Source of the DNA: Heterotrichella gracilis
Lineage: Eukaryota; Sar; Xanthophyceae; Tribonematales; Xanthonemataceae
DNA length: 64,000 nucleotides
Direction of reading: 5' to 3'
Assembly (NCBI GenBank): GCA_032358255.1
Contig: JAULBX010025607.1
Span: 1 to 64,000 of the forward strand
The translations under genes were made by a program, and so were the position numbers. The notes below the pieces were generated by a model. That model was not told the DNA's origin and did not search any database. It saw only the letters and a program-made list of their open reading frames with translations. Shown in pieces: positions 11,101 through 22,098 of the stretch. Numbering within the stretch: position 1 is the first letter of the stretch; the number at the start of each line of letters is the position of its first letter.

Positions 11101-13459
11101 TCCCGCTCCTTCTTCGCCTGCTCATCAGCTGCGCGCTTGGCCATGCGCTCCTCCAGCATGCGCAGCTTCTCAGCCGCCTTGGCCTTGCTGCGCTCCAGCT
11201 CCTCCTCCTCAGCCGCCTTGCGCTCAGCGGCAGCTTTCTTGGCGGCCTCCCGCTTGTCGCGCTCCTCCGCATCTTTGATGGCGCGCGCGGCGCGCCAGGC
11301 AGCGGTGGAGGCCCTCAGCTTGGCCTCCTGTGCACGTAGTGGGTGGAGGTCGTGAGTAGGAAACCTTAGAACCCCCTCATACTGTTGCTTGCCTAAGCAA
11401 AGCAGTCCAGAATGCAAGAAATGGACACCTTGAAAGGCAGGATGGAACACAAGGACCGGGCTGGACTTCATACTGCAATACACGCACCTCCTCTTCCTTC
11501 GACCCCTCATCCTTCTTGTCGCTTGCTTCAGGCTGGCTCTTGGTGTCCACCCCCTCGGTGTGTGCACTGACAGCGCTCTGGTCCGTGGCAGTGGCAGGGC
11601 GCTCCTCGGGCACAGGCTGCTCAGCCTCAGCCTTGCGCCTGAGCTTCTCCTGAAGTGCCAACAGTGCCGTGTGGGTGCGCGTTGTGCAAGGAGCAACGTC
11701 CAGATATTAGAGGGATACTTGGTTACGTTGTTAAAATACACTATTAGTCCATCTGATGTCGCATGCGGCATGTGGCGGCACCACAAGGCGCACACCACCG
11801 ACCTAGGGAGGCTGCTGTGCTGTGCATACCTTTTCCAGGTCGTCTGCCATCCTGTCCAGCTCAGCATAGTGAGCTTCACGCTCTGGGTCCACATACTTCT
11901 CTGCCCTGTCACGACCTGCTGGCGCACCACGTGGGGGTGGGGGGAACAGCTGGTCATCTGCCGGGCGGGCAAACCCTTCGTACTCGTACTCCTCTGGTGG
12001 TGGCGGTGGATAGTCGTAGGCAGCAGGTGGCCTGTCATACTGCCCACCGCGGGGCGGGTACCGGCCTGAGGGTGGTGGCAGGTGCGGCCTGTCTGCATAT
12101 GGTGGGTAGCTGCGATAGCCTGGTCCAGGAGGTGGCAGCCCCCTGCCTGACCCTGGCCTGCCTCCATATCTGGGCCCCTCATAGTGCTCCCTTGCCCACC
12201 GGTCGGCATCTGGGCCATCGTACTCAGGTGGGGGCCTGCCGTAGCCCCGGGGTGGTGGTCCATCGTACTGCTCCCTGGGGTGGTAGCGGTCCCTGAACGA
12301 CTCGTCCCATGGCGGTGGCCGCCCATACTCCTCCCTTCGGGCATACTGCCTGTCATCCTCATCATACCCATCGCGATGCCTACGTGCAAGCATACGTATG
12401 AGGAGGACTGGTAGTGTGTGCAGGACCAGCCTCATAATAATAGGCACTGCTGGCAGTACACATGCAGTTTGCAAGGAACACAGTTCAGCACTCACCAGTC
12501 ACCCGGCCCCTTGCTCACAGGCGCAGGCGCAAGCTCCCTCTCATCATCCTCCCATCCACGACCATCCTGCATTGACAACAGGCTTGTTGAGTACAGATCC
12601 AGCTGCAAACTTGGAAGCAGCTGCAGTGCCAAAATTGATGAGTACCCTGTCACTCACTTTTCCAACCTCTTGTGGAGTTCCGTAGGGTTTGATCTGTGGC
12701 TGGTTTGCGGTCTTTGCTGCCGCTGTCAGGGTAGGGTACTCTGCTGGGTTCAGGTGCCTATCCACGGGACCATGGCCATAGCGAATAGGCCTGCTGAGAT
12801 CGGGTTGTGGAGGTGGCGGTGGAGGTGGTTCCCACGGTGCACTTGCACTCCGAGCTGGTGCCGAGCCCCACGTAGAGGTTGAGGAAAGGGCGTTGGGCTG
12901 CTGGGCTGCTGGCTGTTCCTCAGGTTTCTGCCATCCCCCTCCTGGAGGGACTAGCTGAGTGGTGGGATCGTTTCCGGCGTTTTCCTACCAGGACAGTGCA
13001 CAGCTCAGCAGGGAGCACAGCAATAAGACACAAGTGGAGGTGACGCCAGCGCAGCCGTAACAACTCACCTTCTTTAGTGAAGGAAGGTTCACTGGCTTGG
13101 GTACCGCAACCTTGGTCGAGGGCCCGCCCAAGGACCGTGCACGCTGTGGCAGCAGAGAATCAAACTCAAAACTATGATGCAAAACGGTGCCGGAAATTTC
13201 ACCCTGACGGCACCGCAGGCAACAGCAATTGCACTAAAACGCAGTCGAACCCACCAAGGCCACGCATACACAGCAAGATCAGTTGCCCACAACCACAGAT
13301 GCCCACACAAACCCATCACATCATGCACCATACCTTGGGACCTAAGGAAACAAGACCAGCGCCAATCCGTGGCTGAGTTTGCTGGGTGGCAGATGACCTG
13401 GAGAGGACGCCATTGAGGTTGCTATTCGCATATGTTTGCTTGTTACGCTGTGAAGACAT
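8191..13459 (-). CDS. PRRC2/BAT2-like protein (BAT2 N-terminal domain; MOS1-like)
   Basis: Ten exons, 5' to 3': 13459-13334, 13143-13069, 12984-12658, 12566-12496, 12379-11830, 11649-11488, 11327-10229, 10000-9765, 9609-9274 and 9126-8191 (1305 aa). The first 175 residues match the BAT2 N-terminal domain: an N-terminal YANSNLNGVL segment, VAVPKPVNLPSLKKENAGND, HLNPAEYPTLTAA and a DGRGWEDDE acidic block, like human PRRC2A (ANLPSLKAENKGNDPN, REEFPTLQAAGD). After this come a Pro/Tyr/Arg-rich region, a long charged helix (ERDKREAAKKAAAERKAAEE), several RG/RGG-rich blocks and Gln-rich, Gly/Pro-rich C-terminal parts. PRRC2 proteins bind mRNA and translation initiation factors; the plant homologue MOS1 modifies immune gene expression. 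An alternative splice near the 3' end (GTACTG at 8243) seems unlikely because no good acceptor follows. Confidence 0.8.
9274..9318 (-). repeat. CAG microsatellite coding for polyglutamine
   Basis: Eight CAG codons (9274-9297, read on minus) plus a second run at about 9307-9318 encode Gln-rich stretches in exon 9 of the PRRC2-like gene. The run ends exactly at the exon's donor (CAG|GTGGGT), so repeat length change would move the splice boundary context. Confidence 0.8.
10229..10266 (-). repeat. GCA/GCG repeat coding for polyalanine at an exon end
   Basis: A run of about 13 alanine codons closes exon 7 of the PRRC2-like gene, again directly abutting a splice donor (GCAG|GTGAGT). Confidence 0.75.
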
Positions 13460-14599
13460 TTTACAGGAGAGGAACAGGTTGCTGGGGGCAGCATTGACAA
13501 AATGCCTCGCCCGGCGTTTCTTGACAGATGTTGACTAAGAAACGGTTTCTTGTCCCTATTGAAGTGCCAATGAATCCTGGCATTGGCAAGAACGCCTGCG
13601 GAAACACGCCACGGTGTGTGGGCGCTGTGCGTTTCAAGTGCCAGCAAGTGGGCGGCTTGTGGAGATTTTGGAAGGAGTGCCGTCAAGGGGGGTGGCCCAT
13701 TGAATGTGCCACCGGGAAGGAATTACCCTAGATTAGGGTAATTTCAGTAGGGCAAAACTCCTCTGCTGCAATTTTGCTGGGTTCTTTTCTGTAAATAGCG
13801 TTCTACCCGAATACCATTATCTCGTTTTCCTCGCAATGACCTGTATTGGACTCTGGAGGATTTCAATCGTGGGGTTGTAGGTTGTGAGGAAGCCTTAGGG
13901 GCCATTGGAAAGACGTGAAAAAGGAGTATGGACATGCGCAATGTCCCACCTCTCCCGCCCTCCCACAAGTGCTCCAAATTAGGCCAGGCATCGTGCCATT
14001 TGGCTCGCTAGCCACCACCAGCAACCACTGAATGCCATTGGCAATAGGCCCTGGGTAAGGGCTGTTGCCAACACAGCACTTCGCCCGGCGTGACATGGCA
14101 ACCCGTTGCAACACACTGTCAGGTAAGAGCTGGTACGAGGCTGGCGACCTGGTAGTCAACCCCGTCCTTACAGGACGTACCTGGCCCCTGTAAGAAACCA
14201 GCAGGTACATCGCATATGAGGAGTCTCATGCCTGCGGGCCGTGATCAACAACTGGAATAAAAGTGGTGAGGCCCCCTCAGCAGGCAAGTTTGCATGATGG
14301 CACACTGCGGTAAAGAAACTTGCAAAAGGACGCTGCCAAGCATGAGTAGCGTAGCTGATAAGCAGCAGTCAGTGGATTGTCTCTTGCAATATAAAAACCA
14401 CTGCCTGCAAGGCATGGCCATGGCAGCAAGCCAAGCCAACAGTGGCACCTCTGCAGGGCTGTGCTGCACCGACCCTGTCATCTAGGAATTGCGGCTGTCC
14501 CCATTTCCCCCCGAATCCCATCCTTGTGATGACTCCCTTCCCACCCTGTCATTTCAACTGCCCTCCCATAATTGAAAGCCTGTGTACCCCTCCCCTGCA
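13460..14599. other. Intergenic spacer, PRRC2-like 5' flank and SPT16 3' flank
   Basis: No supported gene. ORFs of up to 115 codons on minus lack recognisable features. A perfect 10-bp inverted repeat is present at 13721-13743. The left part should hold the PRRC2-like promoter. Confidence 0.5.
13721..13743. repeat. Perfect 10-bp inverted repeat, 3-nt loop
   Basis: aattacccta, gat, tagggtaatt: a perfect hairpin about 260 bp upstream of the PRRC2-like start codon. The arms contain CCCTA, the telo-box core. It may be a factor-binding palindrome or a small element remnant. Confidence 0.6.
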
Positions 14600-17500
14600 C
14601 TACCTTCTCCGCTTGGCAGGCGGTGGCGGCGCTCCCTTGCGCTTCCGCTTCCGCTCATCGTCACTATCGCTGCCAGAGTACTGGTGCTCACGGTCATCCC
14701 TGCAGCAGCGCCCAGCAAGGGGGTAGCATTATTGAAAGGGTTGGCCCAGGGGCAAAGAGCATATCTCATCCTAATGGTATTGCTGTGTATTGCAATGAAG
14801 TAGCAAATTGCACACAAAAGTTGCAATTACCTTGTCGCCACAATTGCAAGGACTCAAGCACCCATACTCCAATACCCCTCCCCCCAACCACGCCACCCTA
14901 AGTGCACCCCCCCGCCCCACCTGATAGCCTGGCGTTCCAGCTCCTCCCACGACAGCCCCTCCTCTTCATCCTCCTCATCCGCGTCGCTGTCATCGTACGC
15001 ATCGTCAGCATCGCTCTCCACCAGGCTCTCGTCATCGCTGCTGAACTCCTCGTCACTGCCCTCCTCCTCCTCGTCCTCAGTGGGTGCAAACTCCCCGTCA
15101 CCGCTCTCGCTGTCATCACCCTCCTCGCCATCACTCTGCTCCATGTCAAGGAAGCTCCAGCCACCACCCTCCAAGAAGCCCTCTGGGTCCTGCAGGGTGG
15201 GCACAGAGGATGGGCAACAGCAGGGCAAGCGAGGCACACAGCACAGGATGCGGTATGCTACTTCCGATGAACAAGAGCCTGGGCAACTGCTATGTCAGGG
15301 GCATGCATGCAGCTACGCATCCCCACCCCTGCTGGACTGCTCATATGCTGGAGTCCCCATTGTTGTTAAAGCAGGAAGATATTTCACTATATTGATCTAT
15401 TGGCACATAATATGGCAGCTGCGGCATCCTGTGCTGCCCACACCACACAGCCAGCCATGCTCTGCAACCATCCCCCCCAGCGGTTGGCCCCCCCCTCTGG
15501 CCATGTGCGCACCTGCATGACTGTTTTGAGCAGCGGGTCCCAGTTGAGGTTGAGCTTGGACTCATAGTGCAAGATGTCCATGGATGACAGCCACTCCTTC
15601 ACGGTGTCCAGCGACTGCGTGGGGATGCTGTCGATGTGCGCGGGCTTGCGGGTGGGATCCTGTGTGCATGGAGTTGTGCGTGCGTGGTGAGCACTGGAGG
15701 ATTGTCAACAGGCAGGCAGGCAGTAGACACAGCGCACGAGCGATGTCACATGCATGCATACGACTGAGGCTTCATGAGAGGCGCATGTGCACATGCCAGA
15801 GGCTGATGCATCCACCATGCAACCTGCCAGCCAGTGCTGTCACAGCCCTCACCTTGAAAATGAGCACCATGTCGAAATTCTTGAGGTTCATGCGCGCGCG
15901 CTCCAAGTTGACCACGTTGACCTCGTTCATGGTGATGACTGTGAAGGGCATCTCGGTGAGCTCAACCAGGCAGTTGACGGTGGGCTGCACAAAGCAGGTG
16001 GCGCGGTGCGGCACGCCCTGGAAGCCAAGCTCTCGGAAGGGGATCTCAAATTCCAGGTTCATATCCCTGTGGCAGAGGGAGTGTGAGAGATATGTGAGGA
16101 GGGACGCAGTGGTGTGCATGCGTGGCGCGGTGCAGCTGCTCCACAGGTATGGCGGGTGGTCGTGCCCCCAAGCAGGTCAGAACATGGTGCATGCAGTGTG
16201 AGTGGCATTGGGTACAGCATGCAAATGGGTCACCTACCCAAAGTCCCTTTCCCAGATGTCTGATGTCACCCGTTTGCAGAACTGGCTGAACTGGCGGTTG
16301 ATCTGCACACAAAGCAGCCAGTCAGCATCACCTCAAAGCAGCCAGTCAGCATCAACTGCCAATGACCCACAACAGTGTCCAGCACAAGGGGTTGCCATGT
16401 CCAACAGCAGCTGCAGCGCCCAGATACACTATTCCCAACACACTATTCTGATTAGGGTTTAGGGTCTTTGGCCCGCCCACCTTGTTGATCCTCTCCCTCT
16501 CCCGCTGCTCCTCCTCAATCTCATCCGGGTCGTAGGCACTCCGCCGCCCCACGTCCAGCGTCTGCACCGTGTCGCGCACCTCGCTGAAAAACTGCACGTC
16601 CTTGCTCTTCTTGTTGCCAACCATGATGGGATTGATGAGGTGGAAGTGGACAAGCGTGACCATCTCGTTTTCAGCGGGCTGGTAGAACGCGTGCTTGATG
16701 TTGCTGTGGGGGTGGTGATGAGTGTGGGGGTCAGGGCGGAGGGGTTGCGGTGATGGGATGCAGCATGCCAGGGCGACAGCATGACATGACAGATGCTTGG
16801 CCAAGCATGCACCACCCTTACACGTCCCTTCCTGTTCAGCTGGTCACATTCAAACCGGCCCTGGGCCCCTGACTGCCTCCCTCACCGGTACATGACCTCT
16901 ATCGCCTCCCCCTTGTTGCCCAGGTATCGGAACCCATTGACGTGCGCCTCCAGCGCGCCGCCCAGCTTGCGCCCCTTGCCCCCCAGCGATGGGTTGATCT
17001 TCACGTCGGGCAGCGTGTACACACGCGCCTTGCTGCGCTGCAGCTTCTCCTGCTCAACCAGCGTGGCCCGCTCGGCGCGCTCCTTCTCGCGCTGGGCAAC
17101 CGCACCCCGCAAGTACTTCACCTCCTGGACTACCTGGGGTGTGGGGGGAACAAGAGGGAATGGGCATGCAGCATGGTGGCACGGCATTGCTATTTGCAGC
17201 CTTTTGAGGGGTGACACATGTGCAAACAACATGCGTCATTTTTTGAAGCAGCACCTGGTTGCTGACAAGCAGAGAAAGGAGCAAATGCCCTTGCATGTCT
17301 GGCTGACCACCCTGAATCCCAAAGACCAGGCGCACATCCACCCCTGCGCCCCTCCACCTGGCTTCCCCCCAACTGCCCACCCCACCTAACACCCGCCGCA
17401 CCTTGGCCGCATGCTTTGTGTCTGTGCTCCTGAAGGACAGCTCCTTGAGGTAGATGGCATGCGGGAAGCGTGTGGTGGGCTGGTAGTTTGGACCGTAGTT

Positions 17501-20500
17501 GAAGTTGAGGCGGATGTAGGCGTGGTCGCCGTCCTGGTTGTTGGTGGCGTTCTTGATAGTGAGGATGTGGAAGGGCACCAGCACACCGTACAGCGGCACC
17601 AGCACGCACTCGTTGCGCTGGTCAACCTGTGGAGTGACACGGGAGGGTGCTCATGCGCTGCCCAGGATGGATGGAAGGTGCAGTGCGCTGCATGCAAAGT
17701 TTGGGGGGAGGGAGGGTGCTGAGAACGATGTGGTGCAGGTGCATGACAACCATGCATGCATGGCATACGTCCATTGGAGAGGTGCACACACACATCAATA
17801 ACAGCGCATGCGAGCTGCTGGCAACCACATGCTCTGTGGGTCCGCACCTGCAGCAAGTTTGTCCCTGATGCGTTGATGTCTGCAAGTTGTCGGTATGCCA
17901 CCACCTCAGACACCTTGCGCCCCCCGGCGCCCCCGGCCCCGCCATCCCGCTGGTTTTGGCTCAGGAAGCGAACCGTCTCTTCATTGGCTCGCCGCAATAG
18001 CTCATCCACATTCTCAAGCTGCTTCTTGCTGCAAGCGGGTGGAAGGATCGGATGGGAGGGGCCAATTGCTTTGCTCAACTTCTAATTTTGTTAGTTACAT
18101 GCATAACAGCAACTCACTGATGGGTTTGGTTTGCACAAAAGTTAGGAAACAATCCTGCTGATTGAAAATAAGCCACGCCATAGCACTGCCATCCAACTGG
18201 GCCCCTGGATGCGCATACAGCAACCAGTTGGGATACGCACGCCCTAGATGCTCCCACCCCCTGCATGCGCACCGGTTCTCTGCATTCTCCTTGAACTCCA
18301 CTGTCTCGGAGCGCAGGTGTGAGCGGCGCCCCCCCTCATCTGCCATGCGCACCTCAGCCCGGGGGGCGCTGGCACGAGCAGGGGCGGCATCGGCAGCATC
18401 CTCCTCATCCTGTGCAAAGGGGGGTGGACCAATTTAGGGTGAATGACAAAATGGGTAGTGGCCACCTAGCTGTTCATAGTGCAAAGTATTTAGGTTTTCA
18501 TCCCCAGGAAAGCGCCATAGGGACATAATAACCGGGACAGGATGCCTTGCAAACGCCCTCAAACTGTCTCCCATTCATTTTTAGTAGGAACAATAAAAAA
18601 AGCCAGTTGTTTCCCTTTTTTTTCAACAACATGAACTTCAAAATGAAAAGTTGGATTATTTTAAATTTTTCTGTAAAGATTAAAATTAGAGGTTTTCTCT
18701 TCCATCGAATTTGTAAGAATATCAAATATCATGTATGCGCCACCGCTCCATCCAGATGTTCCAAGCTCACTTCACCCCCACCCCCACCCACCTGCTTGAA
18801 GTAGTACGCCACATCCTTCCACGCCCTCTGCGCCGTCCCCGTCAGCGTCTCCGCCTTCTCCCCCCCCTCCTTCACAAGCACGGTGTCGCTGATGAGCAGT
18901 GCGTAGCGCTTGAGCTGAGGGTCGCTGGTGTCGCTGCGCTCAAGGCCAGCGGCGCCTAGGGCAGGCAGGGGAGGGTGCCACATGTGAGGGTATGGGTGTG
19001 GATCTGGACGACATGCTACGCACACGGAGGAGCACCCCATGCTCCAAAATGATTGCACTGGACGTCTGCAGTGATCTCTATGCACTTTCCAATCAATGTA
19101 TGCAAGTACACATTGGCTATGCATATTGCCACCAGCTCCCACATGTGCCTGGCCAGCACAGCACGTTGCCTGTGCAGCGTGTGTCACCCACCTACGCTGA
19201 GGTTGAACACCATCCCCGCCTGAACAGTGGCGCTGGACTTGACGTTGATGATGTAGGTAGACTCACGGAACTCGATGCCCATGCTCCACCCCATATTCTT
19301 GCCCAGCAGCGGGATGAGGTGGGGCTGACCCTTGGACTGCAGCAAAAAAATGACCCATCAGTACGCTGAGACAAACTGGCCAAGTAAAAATTGCCAAGCT
19401 TTTCTATGCAATGAGGCTGCAATATACACCAAAGCTTGCATCATCCTGTGTGGCAATAGGCAAAACAGTCGATGGCATTGACAGTTGCGCCATGACAATT
19501 ATTTCAGTGTCCCGCCCACCCATTCTCAATGGCATGTCCCGCCCTCGACCCCCGCACCCACCTCCAGTGTGTCCACCACCACCTTGTACACCCCAGACAG
19601 CTGCGCCCCCGGCACCAGCGCCGCCGCGCCCGCGTCCCACGCGTCCATGAGTGCCTTGTACTCCTCCTCCTGCTGCTTGGTGGGGTCAACCAGGTAGGTG
19701 CGGCCCACGTTGCTGCAGTACATGCTGTACCTGGCAATGAAAAAGGGGGCGGGCGGGAGTGGGCTAACAGCAGGGGATAGGGTGGGGGGGTAGCGCATTA
19801 CATGCGCGTATCACATGCGGGTGTAGCAAGGAGGCACACACTGAGCTATGGCGGTGGCGCCACCAGTCCCCTCATACACAGTGCCACCAATTGGCCTATG
19901 GACTTGCTGCAGCGCCTGCCCACCACCCGTGCCCTCCCCCATCGGGCCTCACCTGGACCCTATCTGCACCACAATGACACCATAGTGCAGGTTCTTCTCG
20001 GTGTTGGTCGCGCTGACCCTCAAGTCATAGTCGCCACCGCTCTGGTAGATTGGGTTGTATGCGATGTCCACATTCTCCGCCTTGAGCCGCACATTGGCCT
20101 TGGAGGGGTCCGTCACAACCTCCTCGGTCTTCTCAGACAGCTTGCTGTGCTTGATCTTCTTCTCATCGTCGATGATGGTTTCAATCTGAGGCAGCGCAAA
20201 GTTCTGCAGCACTGAGCTGCACAGGAGAGCCGCCTTCTTGATGTTCAGTATCTCGCCTGCGTCCTTGACAGCAAGCACGCCTGCCAGGGCCCCATTGATG
20301 TCCACCAGGGTGAGGCCGCTCCCCTTCATATTCGAGTCAAACAGCTCCCACAAGCCACCCCCGTGTTTTTCCTGGCATTAGGGGGGAAAACGCGCGTGTT
20401 AACGGTGGACTTGATAGAAATGCCCCGAGTGCATTGCACTGGCAACCCGGCAACACACGCTACCCAGCAGCATAGTGCATTGCTTTGCAGCTAGTGCACC

Positions 20501-21542
20501 CAAACTGTCAGCCTGCCAGAGCGCATGGGGTATAGTCCAGTAGGCTCCCTGCGCCTACGCCTACCTTTGGCAGCACTCCCACCGGCCCACCGCTGGTGCG
20601 CGCAGCGTCCACCAGCTCCTTCACGCCCTGCTCGCCACTGTCACCCTTGGCTTTGGTAAGGAACGTCAGCTCCACACCAACCGCTTCCTTCACTGCACCG
20701 GCCAGGGGTTGGAGCAAGCTCGCTGCACGTGCAAGGGGTCCAGGGTGAGGGGAAGAGGGGTGGGTGTCAGGGGAATGGGGTCGGTGCAAGCAAGCAAGGG
20801 TGCAATTTGCACTGGTGGGAGCACCACATGTTTGCAAAGGGCAAAAATTCAATACGGCACACGCGCAGCATGCAAGGTGTTGAGTTGTCACAGGCGTTGA
20901 TGGCAAGCTGTCCCCGCCCACTGTTGTATGTTGCAAGATGAGGCCGGGTGCATATGCATGCACACTGGGTTGTCGGTGCAGTTACCTTTCTTGCCACTTG
21001 TGAGGATGCTGATACTTGTCTTGGTGAACAACATGATTGTATCTGCACCAGAAAGGCGTCACAGTGTCATCCTTAAGCTGGTGTGAGGCAATGTATTGGG
21101 CGTTCATATAAATCCAGACTGCCAGCAACGGTACTCGCTGGGAACTTATGTTATCATATGCAGCTCATGGCAACGCAGCGAGAATGGAATGCCAGATTAG
21201 GCTGCGGTTTCCAAAGGCATGCATATCGGTTTTGAATGGCCTTCTGCAGCAGATGCATGCCACCGCACCTGGCAGCTCATACCCGAACAGCCACAGCTGC
21301 AAAGTCAGCGACTTAAGGTAGCGCAACTCGTCGCTTGTTGCGCCCACTGCAATAGCTAGCGCAGTGACTCCCTCCCAGACGTTGTCATCCTAGGCACCAA
21401 GTTCGAACCGCTCAGCACTTGGCAGAGGTAAAGGACGCCTTTGTGGTTCATCAACCGCACCACTCACCTGCCAGGATCGATAGAGGAGTTTGAGCCGCTT
21501 GCATAGCGCCTCCTGATCGATGCGCACTCCGGTGTCCCCCAT
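14600..21542 (-). CDS. SPT16: FACT complex subunit SPT16 (histone chaperone)
   Basis: Eighteen exons, 5' to 3': 21542-21468, 21389-21269, 21042-20986, 20722-20565, 20371-19953, 19730-19562, 19336-19192, 18955-18792, 18409-18273, 18028-17848, 17626-17402, 17133-16886, 16703-16481, 16302-16238, 16066-15853, 15659-15513, 15189-14921 and 14699-14600 (1038 aa; family about 1050). All phases close. The N-terminal half is the inactive aminopeptidase-like domain (GKNMGWSMGIEFRESTYI, YALLISDTVLV). The middle region carries the dimer and tandem-PH parts (FNYGPNYQPTTRFPHA, VQFFSEVRDTVQTLDVG, FEIPFRELGFQGVPHRA, ITMNEVNVVNLERARM). Exon 17 is the very acidic tail and exon 18 a basic end (KRKRKGAPPPPAKRRR). 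With SSRP1 it moves H2A-H2B during transcription and replication. Confidence 0.97.
16453..16464. repeat. Telomere-like TTTAGGG unit inside SPT16 intron
   Basis: attagggtttaggg lies just downstream of an exon donor in the SPT16 gene. TTTAGGG is the plant/algal telomere repeat. Under two units are present, so it may be chance or a splicing/telo-box element. Confidence 0.4.
18480..18735. other. AT-rich segment within an SPT16 intron
   Basis: The intron 18410-18791 contains about 160 bp (18575-18735) made largely of A/T runs, unlike the flanking GC-rich exons and most other introns here. I find no terminal repeats or coding sequence in it. Confidence 0.5.
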
Positions 21543-22098
21543 TGTTGCGGTGCTCTACTGCAAGGCGGGCATCTCAAAACTATGCATGCACAAATATATC
21601 CTGCTTCTCTTCAATGCACCATCGGCGCTATATATAGAACTTCAGGGTTCACGCAGAGAAGGAGGCGACCTACACCCGCGGGTACCCGGAGCAATGTACA
21701 GCAAACGAAACTTCGAACTTGAACTTGGTTCAAATACCCCCCGACCGTGAACCCTGAGGGTAAGCCACTCAGGGAGCGCACATCCCGATTGAATCGGGCC
21801 GATTCCCCAAAAACCGAGTGAAGGAAACTCGCCCAGTACTGCTGTTTTGCGGAGTTGTTTTCTTGACATCCGTGTACATAGTGCCTTGGTCTTGGAGAAT
21901 AGCACACCTGTCGACAAGGCAGCAAGTCATCCTGATGCATGCATTCAAATGCATGAGCAACGCAATGATTTTTAAGAGCGTGAACTTGTCTTGCCCAGAG
22001 TGACATGGTTTCCAGACGTTTACTATGGTAGGGTACCCTGCTTGAAGCTTTTGGACTCGTCTTCTGGGTGGCGATGTAACCTGGCGGTGTGAAGCACC
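21543..22098. promoter_or_regulatory. Divergent promoter region, SPT16 / ALG6
   Basis: The two start codons are 556 bp apart on opposite strands. The palindrome ctatatatag at 21629-21638 is a TATA-like element about 90 bp upstream of the SPT16 ATG. TGCATGCA occurs at 21583-21590 and 21936-21943. Confidence 0.55.

Noticed and set aside
9702-12389. An 895-codon open frame on the minus strand
   Set aside because: It runs in the wrong frame through the 12379-11830 exon and then reads through introns of the PRRC2-like gene. The spliced model explains the region better and keeps the BAT2 domain and phases.
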